DNA of 35,123 nt from assembly GCA_028873825.1 (NCBI GenBank), contig JAPPNM010000026.1, positions 1-35,123 of the forward strand, in the 5' to 3' direction. The DNA is from Gemmatimonadota bacterium (lineage in GTDB: Bacteria > Gemmatimonadota > Gemmatimonadetes > Longimicrobiales > Gaopeijiaceae). Position 1 is the first letter of the stretch, and every line of letters starts with the position of its first letter. Under the pieces are notes generated by a model. It was not told the DNA's origin. It worked only from the letters and a program-made list of their open reading frames with translations, and did no database searches. Positions 7,680-17,816 of the stretch are shown one piece after another. Both the position numbers and the translations under genes were made by a program.

Positions 7680-9346
7680 TCGCCTGGATGGTGTACGCGG
7701 CGGCGGTCGGCGTGACGGTCTCGATCGGCGGCCTCGCGCTCGAACGACTGGCGGCGGCGGCAGGGCAACCGCGCAGGATCGGGTGGTTGGCGGCCCTGAC
7801 TCTCGCGGTACTGATTCCGCCGGCGGGGGGATGGCGCAAGCCGGCGCCGGCGCCGGATGCGGAGATCGTCGCCACCGAACCCGCGGCGGCCGGGGGAGTC
7901 GCGGTCGGTGAACTCTGGAGCGCGATTCCCGCCCTGACCGCTCCCCGGGGAATCGCAACGGGAAGGATCGCGGCCATGGCGTGGGGCGCGGGCTCCCTGG
8001 CGACGCTGGCCGTTCTGGGCGGCGTACTGGCGCTTGTCGCGCGGGGGCGCCGCCGCTGGGAGCGAAGGACGATGTGCGGCACCGAGGTCTACGTGTCGCG
8101 CGGTTTCGGCCCCGCCCTGGTCGGCATAGCCAGACCGGAGGTCGTACTCCCCGCGTGGGTGGTGCGGCTGGAGCCGCGTGCCCGCGAAGCGATCGTCCGG
8201 CACGAGCTGGAACACGCCCGGGCGAGGGACCACCTCGTGCTGCTCTGCGGCGGCTTGGCGGTGGCGGCCTTCCCGTGGAGCCCCGCGATCTGGTGGATGT
8301 ACCGGCGGCTCCGCGCCGCCGTGGAACTGGACTGCGACCAACGGGTCCTGGCGTCGGGGATCGGGGTCGCCGACTACGGCGACGTTCTCCTGAACGCGGG
8401 ATGCCGTTCCCGTGGCCGCTGGGGATTCGCTCCGGCCATGGGTCAACCCGAGAGTCTGCTCGAACGGAGGCTGAAGACGATGAGCGAGAAGCGAAGGAAA
8501 CCGAATGCGGGACATGCGGCGCTGCTCGCGGCGGTGGCGGTGGGGGCGGTCGTTGTGGCGTGCGATACCCCGGTACCGACCGAGGTGCGGGAGGCGTTCG
8601 AGGAGGTGACCGCGGATCGGCGCGTGGAGCGTACCGAAGCGGAAATGGAACGACGGAGCGTGCGGCTCCGGCTCTTGCGGGACTTTGCGGTCACGGGCCG
8701 CAGCCGGGACTCCGGCCCGATCGTATACCTGGACGGCGTCCGGGTCCCAGGGCCGCGGGAAACGTCCGACGGCGAGGATCCGCTGTCCCGGCTGGATCCC
8801 CGCGATATCGCCGTCGTCGAGGTGCTGAAGGGACCTGCGGCCAGGGAGCTGTACGGCGACGAGGCGGCGAGCGGGGTGATCCTGGTGCTAACGAAGGCGG
8901 TGGAGGACGCCCGGAAGAGACTGCAGGCGACGCTGGCCGAGTACGAAGCCGAGATCGGCAAGCTCGAAGCCGACTACCGGAGGTCGGAAGCCGACTACCA
9001 GAGGGCGTTGGGCGAGTACCGGCAGCGGCAGGTGACGACCGGACAGGCGCGGGCACAATCCCTGCGCGAGCCGAAGGCCACGGAACTCGTCGTGACGGCA
9101 GAGACGGCGGCTTGGACGAAGTGGCTCACCGAGAATGCGGCTTCCGGTACGCCCCCGGGTTGGAGTCCGGTCATCTACGTCGACGACGTACGCCTGGATG
9201 GCGGCGGATCCGGGGTGGACAGGCTGTCTCCCGCGCTGGTCGCCGATCGCATCGACCGCATCGAAGTCGTCAAGGGGGAGAGGGCCGGGGAGCTGTACGG
9301 CGACGAGGGGGAGCGCGGCGCGATCCGGATCTTCACGAAGAAGTAG
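7676..9346 (+). CDS. BlaR1-like M56 metallopeptidase with two C-terminal TonB-plug-like modules
   Basis: VRHELEHARARDH (HExxH-type); ELDCDQRVLASG; C-terminal repeats DPRDIAVVEVLKGPAARELYGDEAASGVILVLTK and IDRIEVVKGERAGELYGDEGERGAIRIFTKK; ATGA overlap with blaI. Confidence 0.88.
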   Translation: MIAWMVYAAAVGVTVSIGGLALERLAAAAGQPRRIGWLAALTLAVLIPPAGGWRKPAPAPDAEIVATEPAAAGGVAVGELWSAIPALTAPRGIATGRIAAMAWGAGSLATLAVLGGVLALVARGRRRWERRTMCGTEVYVSRGFGPALVGIARPEVVLPAWVVRLEPRAREAIVRHELEHARARDHLVLLCGGLAVAAFPWSPAIWWMYRRLRAAVELDCDQRVLASGIGVADYGDVLLNAGCRSRGRWGFAPAMGQPESLLERRLKTMSEKRRKPNAGHAALLAAVAVGAVVVACDTPVPTEVREAFEEVTADRRVERTEAEMERRSVRLRLLRDFAVTGRSRDSGPIVYLDGVRVPGPRETSDGEDPLSRLDPRDIAVVEVLKGPAARELYGDEAASGVILVLTKAVEDARKRLQATLAEYEAEIGKLEADYRRSEADYQRALGEYRQRQVTTGQARAQSLREPKATELVVTAETAAWTKWLTENAASGTPPGWSPVIYVDDVRLDGGGSGVDRLSPALVADRIDRIEVVKGERAGELYGDEGERGAIRIFTKK

Positions 9347-9366
9347 GGGACTCCGGGCGGCCGCGG

Positions 9367-11580
9367 TCAATCCACCGCGATGTTCGGCGCGCGCTCCCGC
9401 CTCGCCTTCGATCCTCCCAGGTATCCGTGGAGGAACTCTTTCGACATCTCCCGGTAGCGCAGACTCGTCTCCGTGTCGCCTTCGGCTTCGGCTAACGCTC
9501 CCAGCAGCGCCGTCAACCGGTAGTAGGAGTACGGGATGTGGCGGGTCGAGTAGTCCTGCCAGATCTCGCGCGCACGGAGCCCGCGGTAGCTGTAGACCTC
9601 GTCCACGAGCTGCCTCGACCGCGGATAGTCGAACCATTCGCCGCCCAGGCCCTCGTCCGTCCGCCGGTATCCGGCCGACGGCTCGCGGTCCAGGTCCCGC
9701 ATGTGGAGCCGCACCGCCAGGCCCTCCGAGACAGCCCACGCCGCAAGCCCCATCGTCCTCATCTCTCCGCTTCTCGACGCGAAGTAGACCGGCCGCTCGG
9801 GGGCGGAGGCCCGAATGATCGACAGAGCAATTCGGTGTCCGCTGCGCAGCTCCGTTCCCTTCGGGTACTCGACCAGCATGCCGCCGATTCGCAAGCGCAT
9901 CGTGTCGGGCAGCCGCCCGTCCCCCACCGCCGCAAGCTGCGCGTCCGTGAGATCGACGACGGGACCGGCCGGCGGATCCCGGTCCGCGTAGGGAAGCCCC
10001 TCGGCGGGAACGTACCGCCGCTGGCGCCCCGGTTCGGTCAGTTCGCGCAGCTGGCTCGCGTACCAGTCCGTGAACAGGTACTGGACCACAACCACTGTCA
10101 CGTCCCGGCGAATTCCCTCCACCTCCTGCAGGTACCAGAGCGGGAAGGTGTCGTTGTCGCCTTCGGTGAAGAGCACCCCGTAGGGCTCCACGCTGTTCAG
10201 GAGGCCGTACGCCCAGTCGCGGGCGGCGTAGTCCCCGGCGCGGTTCGCCCAGCCTAGGTTGAGGAAGAACGGGACCAGGGCGACCGCCAGCACGGGCGAT
10301 GCGTTGCGCGGGCCCCCCGCGCGCTCGCCGAGCCACGCCCAGCAGCGCGAGAGCCCGAGTCCGGACAGAACGCCCCAGAGGGCGAAGAAGAGCAGGAAGA
10401 AGTAGTCGCGCTCCCGGACTTCGTGGGAACGTTCGGCGGTGACCTCCGGGGCGAGCGAGTACCCCAGCCTGAAGTTGAGGTAGAAGACAAGCGCAACCGA
10501 CAGCGTGACGGCGAACGCCGCGACGTAGGCGCCGGTGTTGCGGTCTCCCCGCCAGACGGCGAAGAGGCCGGCCCCTCCAAGAGCGATGAAGAGCAGGGTG
10601 AAGGGCAGGCGCGCCGGGGAAGGGGGCTCGTCGGGATCCATCCCGCGCGACCACTGCCAGTCGAAGTACTGGAAGAAGTTCAGCAGCTGGTGTCCGAAGG
10701 GCGCCATGCGCTGCGTGACCGGGGGCTTTCGGTACTGCTCGCGCTTGAGCGCCGAGGCCAGGGCGGGACATCCGGCGGCCCCGCCCGTGTAGATGGCCAC
10801 CGCGGCCTCCACCGCCCCTTCGCAGCGCGGATCGCCCTCGTTGACGACGGGACGCTGGGCCGCGCGAATCGGCAGGAAGAAGTTGAAGGAGATGCCGGCG
10901 ACCACGGCCAGGGCGCAGCGCGAGAGGAAGCGCCGGTGGGCGAGCAGCTTCGGCCGGGTAAGAAGGAGAAAGAGGAGCGCCGCCCCGGCCGGAAGCACCG
11001 ACATGAGGTGGTTGGTCGCGCCCAGCGCCATCAGGTAGACGGCGGCCACGACCAGCCGCGCGCTGCGGGGGTCGTTGCGCCGGTCCCCCCAGCGCAACAT
11101 AAGCCAGCTGACCGCGGCCGCGATCAACAGCGAGACCGTGTACACCTTCTCGTTCGTGTTGCTCTGGCTCCAGACCGTGAAGGCGGTGGCAGAGACCAGT
11201 ACGGCCGCCGCCGCGCCGACCAGCGCCTCGCGCCCGCGTCCCCGCAGCTGGACGAGGGTGCGGTGCGCGACCAGGAAGAAGAAGAAGGACGCGCCCGCCG
11301 AGGTCGCGGCCGCCAGCAGGTTGATCCGCACGGCCGGCGGAAGCCCCAGCGGCGCCAGCAGAACGGACCACGCACGTCCCGTCGCCACGAAGAGCGGATT
11401 GCCCGGCGGGTGCGGTATCCCCAGCGTATGGGCGGTTGCGACGTACTCGCTGGTGTCCCACCAGGTCGGCGCCGGCGCCAGCGTGAGGACGTAGAGCAGA
11501 AAGGCGCCCGCGGCGGCGAACGCGGCGGCCCCGTACGGGGGACCCTGGCCACCGCCGAAGAACCGCGGCGTTGCTATCAT
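9367..11580 (-). CDS. DUF2723-family multi-spanning membrane protein
   Basis: LYVLTLAPAPTWWDTSEYVATAHTLGIPHPPGNPLFV..., SQSNTNEKVYTVS, RERDYFFLLFFALWG, FTEGDNDTFPLWYLQEVEGIRRDVTVV. Confidence 0.9.
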   Translation of the reverse strand: MIATPRFFGGGQGPPYGAAAFAAAGAFLLYVLTLAPAPTWWDTSEYVATAHTLGIPHPPGNPLFVATGRAWSVLLAPLGLPPAVRINLLAAATSAGASFFFFLVAHRTLVQLRGRGREALVGAAAAVLVSATAFTVWSQSNTNEKVYTVSLLIAAAVSWLMLRWGDRRNDPRSARLVVAAVYLMALGATNHLMSVLPAGAALLFLLLTRPKLLAHRRFLSRCALAVVAGISFNFFLPIRAAQRPVVNEGDPRCEGAVEAAVAIYTGGAAGCPALASALKREQYRKPPVTQRMAPFGHQLLNFFQYFDWQWSRGMDPDEPPSPARLPFTLLFIALGGAGLFAVWRGDRNTGAYVAAFAVTLSVALVFYLNFRLGYSLAPEVTAERSHEVRERDYFFLLFFALWGVLSGLGLSRCWAWLGERAGGPRNASPVLAVALVPFFLNLGWANRAGDYAARDWAYGLLNSVEPYGVLFTEGDNDTFPLWYLQEVEGIRRDVTVVVVQYLFTDWYASQLRELTEPGRQRRYVPAEGLPYADRDPPAGPVVDLTDAQLAAVGDGRLPDTMRLRIGGMLVEYPKGTELRSGHRIALSIIRASAPERPVYFASRSGEMRTMGLAAWAVSEGLAVRLHMRDLDREPSAGYRRTDEGLGGEWFDYPRSRQLVDEVYSYRGLRAREIWQDYSTRHIPYSYYRLTALLGALAEAEGDTETSLRYREMSKEFLHGYLGGSKARRERAPNIAVD

Positions 11581-11822
11581 GTCACGGTACCCGGTTCGAG
11601 GATCGCGAGCCTCCGCTGACCGCCGGGGCGGGGAGCGCCGCAGACCCGCCGTCCGCCCGCCCGACGCCTATCAAGGTAGCCGCCCCGGTCCGGCCCGTGA
11701 TACCGTCCGGTTCGGGCTCGGCCGTCCCGCGGAGGAGATCTCCCGGCCCGGTTGCGCCCGAAGCGGACGGCACCGGACCGTGCCGTGGATCGTCCCCAGC
11801 AGCCACGCCAGCGAAGCGCATC

Positions 11823-13637
11823 ATGTCAGAAAAGCGATTCAAGTCCATCGAGGACTGGAAGCGGGCCGAGCAGGCCCGGCGCCGCCAGACGGCGTCCCGG
11901 AACCTGGGGCGGCACGCCCCGCCGCCCGCCGGCGGCAGGCTGCGGGTGACGCTGGAGCTCGCCCCGCACGCGGAACCCGCCGCGACACGCCAGTGCCGAG
12001 ATGTCGCGCTCGGATGGCTGCGGGACGGAATGGGGCGCGGATTGCCCCGCAAGGCGCTGCGCCACCGGTCGTTTTCGTTGGGCGGCGACAAGTCCGCCTG
12101 CCGGGCGGTCAGGATCAGGGACGGGCGCCGGGACCATTGGGCAGCCCAGTTCGAGCGCAGTTCCGCCTCGGGACGGGTGACCGTCACCGAGGTCGTCGTG
12201 GGAGGGCGCGAGGGGCGGCTCCCGGCCGTCGGCGTCGAGGTGGTGGACCGGTCGGTGGCGCCGGCCGACGCCGCCGCGGAGTATCCGGCCGGAATGCTGG
12301 CGGCGATGGCGGAGCGCGTGCCCCTCCTTCAAGGGGGACGGAAGCTCAGCCACAGGCCGATCGTCGTGGATTCGGCCGATACCATGCAGGGCTTTCACCG
12401 CATGCTGGTCGACCCGCGCCGCGAAACGCCCTTCGCGGTGGTCTCCGTGCCGCCCGAGGCCGACGAGCCGCAAACCCGAACGCTGCGATCGCAGTGGCGG
12501 GAGCTGGCCCGCGCGCTAACGGGGCTTGCCGTAGTCTGGGTGCTGCCGCCGCCGATGACCTACCGTCTCAGCGACCTCGTCGGCAAGCCTCGGTCGGTGT
12601 TCCTGGGCGCCTGGAGGTTCTACCGTCCCGGCTTCGACCACGAGGCGGAGAGAACCGATCATCCCCTCTTCCTGAAGAACAGGATGGAGGACGGGAGGGG
12701 AGTCGCGGAAGTCACGAGGCGGTTCCTGCTCATGGCCGCCGCGGAACGGATGCGCGGGGGAACCGGTTCCGCCCTCCCGTTCGACTACGAGACGCTCGCG
12801 CGGGAGAACGCCGAAGTCGCGCGCGGGCCGGCCCGCCTGGTCGCTTTCATCCGGGGGACGCTCGGGGGGCATACCGCGCGAGGACCCGAGTACGCGCGCT
12901 CCACGGCCGCGAGGGGGGCCGCAGCGGGCCGGTTGTTGACGGACGGCGCTCCGGGTCGAACCGGAACCGCGCCCGCGGCGGTCCGGGAGCCCGGGGCCGG
13001 CGCGTCCCGGAAGACGGTTCGGGACGAGACCCCGCTGCTGCGGCGCAAGCTAAGGGCCGCGACCGAAAAGGCCAGAGCCCGCGCCAGCCGGTACGAGCGG
13101 GCGAAGCGGCGCGCGGCCACCGCCGAGCGGGAACGCGACGAAGCGCGCCGACGGGCGCGGCAGTTGGCGGAACTAGTCCGGTCGCTGGGAGGGAATCCGG
13201 ACGCCGAGACCCCCTTCCCGACCGCCTGGGGGGAATTCGCCCCCTGGTGCGAGGAGAACCTGGCGGGCCGACTCGTGCTCGCCGCCTCTGCGCGGCGCGA
13301 ACTCGGGGGGGCAGAATTCGAGGATGTGAGCCTGGCGGCGCGCTGTCTCAACTGGCTCGCAGGCGACTACCGCGAGGCGCGTCTCCGGGGCGGGGACTCC
13401 CGACTCCGCGGCCGCATCGCCGACATCGCCGACGGCGTCTTCAACGTGCCGTGCGGGGGGGACGGCTTCGAGTGCTCGTGGGAAGGGCGGCGCCGCCGCG
13501 TCGAGTGGCACGTCAAGCGCGGCGCGAACACGCGCGACCCGCGGCGCTGCCTTCGCATCTACTACTTCTGGGACGAGAAGACGCGCCGGGTGGTGGTCGC
13601 GTCCATGCCGGCCCACCGGAGGTCGGCGGCCACCTGA
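11823..13637 (+). CDS. Uncharacterised about 604-aa protein; coiled-coil middle and distinct basic/aromatic C-terminal domain
   Basis: Long ORF with codon-like composition; C-terminus GDGFECSWEGRRRRVEWHVKRGANTRDPRRCLRIYYFWDEKTRRVVVASMPAHR. Confidence 0.65.
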   Translation: MSEKRFKSIEDWKRAEQARRRQTASRNLGRHAPPPAGGRLRVTLELAPHAEPAATRQCRDVALGWLRDGMGRGLPRKALRHRSFSLGGDKSACRAVRIRDGRRDHWAAQFERSSASGRVTVTEVVVGGREGRLPAVGVEVVDRSVAPADAAAEYPAGMLAAMAERVPLLQGGRKLSHRPIVVDSADTMQGFHRMLVDPRRETPFAVVSVPPEADEPQTRTLRSQWRELARALTGLAVVWVLPPPMTYRLSDLVGKPRSVFLGAWRFYRPGFDHEAERTDHPLFLKNRMEDGRGVAEVTRRFLLMAAAERMRGGTGSALPFDYETLARENAEVARGPARLVAFIRGTLGGHTARGPEYARSTAARGAAAGRLLTDGAPGRTGTAPAAVREPGAGASRKTVRDETPLLRRKLRAATEKARARASRYERAKRRAATAERERDEARRRARQLAELVRSLGGNPDAETPFPTAWGEFAPWCEENLAGRLVLAASARRELGGAEFEDVSLAARCLNWLAGDYREARLRGGDSRLRGRIADIADGVFNVPCGGDGFECSWEGRRRRVEWHVKRGANTRDPRRCLRIYYFWDEKTRRVVVASMPAHRRSAAT

Positions 13638-13678
13638 ACGGCCGTCTTCCCGGCGGCCGGCTCTCGATGCCGGACTCC

Positions 13679-14284
13679 TCAGAACCGGATTCTCGTCCCC
13701 AGAGTCACGGCCGGCCCTCCGTCGGGGCCGTATCGCACGTCGGCCACCGGATCCACGGCGCGAACGCCCGCACGGTTGTGCGAAACGGTCTCCCATACGT
13801 CCCTCTTGACCAGCGCGCCCAGCAACAGGCCGACGGCACCGGCCACGGCAGTGCTCGATATCATGATTTCCCTATCGCTCGGGGGGGGAATGTGCTGGTT
13901 GCGCCGAGCCATGCACCACATACCCCCACCGATAGTGCCACCAGTGTTGCAGGCAAACTCCCGCTTCGCGTCGATGCGCACCGCCGAAACGATCAGCCCC
14001 GCGCCGATCCCGATGCCAAGCCCCCACAACGTGGCCCGTCGTGTTCCCGCGCTGACTTCGAGCCGCTCGACTTCGCTGCGCGCGAGCCGCCAATTCCACC
14101 CCCCCGGGACACGCAGCTCGAGCGTGTGCTCGCCCACCTCGGCGACCTTCCCTACCGCCGTTTGTCCGGGCGTTGTCACCCGAACGCGGTCGCCCACGCT
14201 CTGCGCGAGCGCGGGACGGCCGAGGGGAACGAGCGATGCCAGGACAACCGCCGTTGCGGCTCCGGCACGGCATGTCGCAGTCAT
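13679..14284 (-). CDS. Hypothetical secreted/membrane protein with signal peptide
   Basis: MTATCRAGAATAVVLASLVPLGRPALAQ signal peptide, then VGDRVRVTTPGQTAVGKVAEVGEHTLELRVPG and two hydrophobic segments. Confidence 0.7.
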   Translation of the reverse strand: MTATCRAGAATAVVLASLVPLGRPALAQSVGDRVRVTTPGQTAVGKVAEVGEHTLELRVPGGWNWRLARSEVERLEVSAGTRRATLWGLGIGIGAGLIVSAVRIDAKREFACNTGGTIGGGMWCMARRNQHIPPPSDREIMISSTAVAGAVGLLLGALVKRDVWETVSHNRAGVRAVDPVADVRYGPDGGPAVTLGTRIRF

Positions 14285-14439
14285 ACGACCTCCTCTCGAT
14301 GTAGGGGCGGGAAGCGCGTGGACAGCTGTGGCGCGGTCCCGCCCGGTTGAGGACTGGGGGACTCCATGAAACATACGCCCCTTCACCTTCCCGGTTACAG
14401 CCGTCGGTCGCCGGGAGCGCCGGAGTTCGCACGTTCCCC

Positions 14440-15408
14440 TCACACTTCCACCACCCGCCCCACGCCCTCCGCCTCGGCGCGGCGCAGCACCTCCGCGCCG
14501 ATCGCCACGTCCTGAACCGCCGTCCCCACCGACTTGAAGAAGGTGAGATCCCGTCCCCCGCTTCCGGCCGGCGCCCGCCCGTTGACGATCTCGCCGAGAT
14601 CCGCGTCGATCACGTCCGGCCGCACGAGACCTTCCCGGATCGGGATGACCAGGTCTCCGGCTTCCTCGAGCGCCGCTTCGCGCTCCTCGACCACCACCCT
14701 GGCCCTCGCCACCACCTCGCCGCCGATCTCGCGCGCGTCCGCCGCAAAGCTCCCGCTGCCGCTCACGTGCGTGCCGGCCGCGAGACCGGCGCCGTCGAAG
14801 ACCGGAGTGACGGAGGTCGTTACGGCTACGATGACGTCCGCCCCGTCCACCGCCTCGGCCGGGTTCGCAACCGCCCGCGCGTCCACCCCCTCCAGCGAAG
14901 ACGCCAGCATGCGCGCCGACTCCCCGCCCTTCGAGACGACCCGCACCTCCTCGACCGGCCGCACCGCCCTCACCGCCTCGATCTGGCGGGGGGCCAGCGC
15001 GCCCGCGCCGAAGACGGTCAGCACGCGGGACCCGGGACGGCTCAGAAGCCTCGCCGCAAGTCCCGCCGCGGCGGCGGTCCGGATCGCGGTCAGCTCCCCC
15101 GCGTCGATCAGGGCGGCGGGCAGTCCGGTCTCGTCGTCGAGCATCAGGATCACGCCGTTGACGCAAGGCATCCCCCGGGCGCGGTTGCCCGCGAACACCG
15201 ACACGATCTTCGCGCCCCGCTCGCCGCCGGCCCCGAGCCGCGCGGGCATGAAGAGCGAGATGCCGTCGCCGGACGCCAGCCCGACCCTGGCCGGCATCTC
15301 GGCCCGCCCCGCCGAGAGCTCGCCGAAGGCTCGGGCCATGATGTCGATGGCGTCGTCCATGGCGATCAGCGAGAGGACGTCGGCGCGGGAGAGCACGCGC
15401 ACGTTCAC
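14440..15408 (-). CDS. Ornithine cyclodeaminase / mu-crystallin family protein
   Basis: GVILMLDDETGLPAALIDAGELTAIRTAAAAGLAARLLSRPGSRVLTVFGAGALAPRQIEAV; ..ADVIVAVTTSVTPVFDG. Confidence 0.92.
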   Translation of the reverse strand: MNVRVLSRADVLSLIAMDDAIDIMARAFGELSAGRAEMPARVGLASGDGISLFMPARLGAGGERGAKIVSVFAGNRARGMPCVNGVILMLDDETGLPAALIDAGELTAIRTAAAAGLAARLLSRPGSRVLTVFGAGALAPRQIEAVRAVRPVEEVRVVSKGGESARMLASSLEGVDARAVANPAEAVDGADVIVAVTTSVTPVFDGAGLAAGTHVSGSGSFAADAREIGGEVVARARVVVEEREAALEEAGDLVIPIREGLVRPDVIDADLGEIVNGRAPAGSGGRDLTFFKSVGTAVQDVAIGAEVLRRAEAEGVGRVVEV

Positions 15409-15415
15409 TCCCCGG

Positions 15416-17650
15416 TCAATCCGCCGCCACCCTTCCCACGAACGCCCGCACCCGGTCGTGGCTCTTCAGCACGATCACCGTGCCGGGCGCCTCGCGCGCG
15501 ATCCGCTCGGGAATCGTCCCGAAGAGGATTCGGTGCGAGAAGCTGTCCCCCGAGGCGCCCACCATCACGGCATCGTATTCGCCCGCCGCCCCGACGATCC
15601 CCTCCGCCACCCCCGGCCCCGCGATCACGCGCGTCCCCGCCGCCACGCCCTCCGGCAGCTCCGCCCGCTCCGCCGCCAGCCGGTTCGCCTGCTCCTCCCG
15701 GCGCCCCTCCGGCGCCCCCGCGGGCACCACCGCCGCCAGCGTCAGCTCGCCCCCCTCCGCGTCGGTCATGGCGAGCGCGTATCCCCGCGCCTTGCGCGCA
15801 TGCACGCCCCCGGCGCTCGGGAGCAGGACGCGGCGCGGCACCGCGGGTTCGGGCCCGAACCTGACCAGCATGACGTCGGCCCGCGCTAGCCGCACCACGT
15901 CGTCGGCGACCTCGCCGAGGATCCGCCGCGCGGTGGTCGTGAAGCCCTTCCACCCGAGGATGACCACCTGGGAGCGGTTCTCGCGCCGGGCCTCCAGGAT
16001 GGCGCGGCCCACGTTGCGGCCCACGCGCACCTCGGTCGCGACGGGCACCCCCGTTTCGCCCTCCAGCGCCTGCAGGCGCTTCAACGTCCCCGCCTCGCGC
16101 TCGATCTCCCGCCGCGCCATCTCCGGCGGCAGCTGGTCGGGAACCCGGACCACGCGCAGCACGGTGATCGCGCCGTCGCGGGGCTTGGCGATCGCGGCGG
16201 CCAGGCGCACGAGGGGTTCCGCCGTCCGGGGGTTGTGGACGGGCAGCAGGATCCGGAAGGGGGCCGCGCGGGGGGAGGCGCGCAGCACGACCACGCGCGA
16301 GCCGGGACCGGCCGGGTCGGGCAGGCCGGCGCGGGTGCCGCGCCAGGCCGCGTAGCCGAACAGTCCCGCCGCCAGGGCCAGGACGACCAGGACGACCGGC
16401 CGAATGTGCCCCTGCATCGGAATCTGCAGGATGAGGTACGCGTTCGCGGCGATCCCCAGCGCGGGCAGCAGGGGGACCAGGGGGACCCGGAAGGGGCGCT
16501 CGATGCCGGGGAAGCGGCGGCGGTGGACGATGAGCGCCGCGTTCACCAGGCAGAGCGCCAGCAGCAGGACCAGGTTGGCGAAGTGGGCGAGCGACTCGAG
16601 CGGCAGGAGCAGCGCGAAGACGCCGATCGACCCGCCGGCCGCCAGCACCGCCGCGAAGGGCGTATGCGTGCGAGCGCCGATGCGGCCGAGGAAGCGGGGC
16701 AGGTGGCGAAGGTGACTCATCGACAACGCCACCCGCGACCCCGCCATGATCGAGGCGTTGGAGGCCGAGATCATCGAGAAGAGCGCGCCCCCGACCATGA
16801 CCGCGCCCCCGACCGGTCCCAGGAAGGCCCGCGCGGCCACGCCCATCGCCGCCTCGGTGTACTCGTTCAGGTCGGCCACGACCACGACCAGCACCACCAG
16901 CGAATAGAGCGCCGTCACCGCCGCCATCGAGATGAATATGGCCCGGGGAATCGTCTTCGTGGGGTTGGCGACCTCGCCCGCCGAGGCCGCGATCGCCGAA
17001 AACCCGAAGAAGGTGATGAAGACGAGCGCGGCGGTGGACGCGATGAGCGGAACGTCGCGGCTGAAGCGCTCGGCGACGGCGGTCGCGTCGAAGCTGCCCA
17101 GTCCCCCCGCGACGAACCATGCGAGGAGGATTATCTTGGCCGCCGTGACGACGATCTGGAAGGTGCCGCTCTCCTTGGTGCCCTTGACGTTGAGCAGCGT
17201 GAGCGCGGCGAGGAAGACGAGTCCCGGCAGCGCCGGCAGGGGCGCGTGCCAGACGAACTCGTTGAAGTAGCTGGACAGGCTGGCGACGTAGAAGGCGCAC
17301 GACGACGAGTAGCCCAGCAGAATGCACCAGCCCACCAGGTACGCCAGAAGGGGCGGAAAGGTCTTGCGCGCGTAGAGGTAGCCCTCGCCCGAGAAGGGGT
17401 AGATCGAGGCGAATTCGCAGTAGGTGAGCGCGGTGAAGGCCGCCACGACGGCCGCCAGCAGGAAGGAGGCGATCGCCGCGCTCCCCACGTACCCGACCGC
17501 GAGCCCCGACAGGGTGAAGATCCCGGCCGCGATCATGGTGCCCGTCCCGATCGCCAGCGCCGAGACCAGTCCCAGGTCGCGGCCGAGGCCGGCGACCGCG
17601 ACCTGGCCGGCGGCGCCGGGCGTCCGCGAGGGCCGGCTTTCAGGTTTCAC
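15416..17650 (-). CDS. APC-superfamily amino-acid permease fused to C-terminal universal stress protein domains
   Basis: LGLVSALAIGTGTMIAAGIFTLSG... permease core; C-terminal FRILLPVHNPRTAEPLVRLA and VMVGASGDSFSHRILFGTIPERIAREAPGTVIVLKSHDR USP motif; GTG start at 17650. Confidence 0.9.
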   Translation of the reverse strand: MKPESRPSRTPGAAGQVAVAGLGRDLGLVSALAIGTGTMIAAGIFTLSGLAVGYVGSAAIASFLLAAVVAAFTALTYCEFASIYPFSGEGYLYARKTFPPLLAYLVGWCILLGYSSSCAFYVASLSSYFNEFVWHAPLPALPGLVFLAALTLLNVKGTKESGTFQIVVTAAKIILLAWFVAGGLGSFDATAVAERFSRDVPLIASTAALVFITFFGFSAIAASAGEVANPTKTIPRAIFISMAAVTALYSLVVLVVVVADLNEYTEAAMGVAARAFLGPVGGAVMVGGALFSMISASNASIMAGSRVALSMSHLRHLPRFLGRIGARTHTPFAAVLAAGGSIGVFALLLPLESLAHFANLVLLLALCLVNAALIVHRRRFPGIERPFRVPLVPLLPALGIAANAYLILQIPMQGHIRPVVLVVLALAAGLFGYAAWRGTRAGLPDPAGPGSRVVVLRASPRAAPFRILLPVHNPRTAEPLVRLAAAIAKPRDGAITVLRVVRVPDQLPPEMARREIEREAGTLKRLQALEGETGVPVATEVRVGRNVGRAILEARRENRSQVVILGWKGFTTTARRILGEVADDVVRLARADVMLVRFGPEPAVPRRVLLPSAGGVHARKARGYALAMTDAEGGELTLAAVVPAGAPEGRREEQANRLAAERAELPEGVAAGTRVIAGPGVAEGIVGAAGEYDAVMVGASGDSFSHRILFGTIPERIAREAPGTVIVLKSHDRVRAFVGRVAAD

Positions 17651-17716
17651 GCGCCGCCTCGCCAAGCGCGCTCGCGGCCCGCCCGGATCGGGTTCGCCGT
17701 CGGCATCCTTCGCGAA

Positions 17717-17764
17717 CCGTGGACAAAGCCCCGCGAGCACCGAGAGCAGCGAGGCGCCGGGCCG
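17717..17764 (-). repeat. 48-bp dispersed repeat copy B, inverted relative to copy A (5508-5555)
   Basis: Reverse complement cggcccggcgcctcgctgctctcggtgctcgcggggctttgtccacgg, 3 differences from copy A. Confidence 0.85.
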
Positions 17765-17816
17765 CGGGGATTTCGTCCATGGGTTGCAAGAGCGAACCGG
17801 CGTCGCCCGAACGACG

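Noticed and set aside
9135-9495. Plus-strand ORFs overlapping the M56 and DUF2723 genes
   Set aside because: Frame-shifted or antisense to well-supported genes; typical high-GC shadow ORFs.
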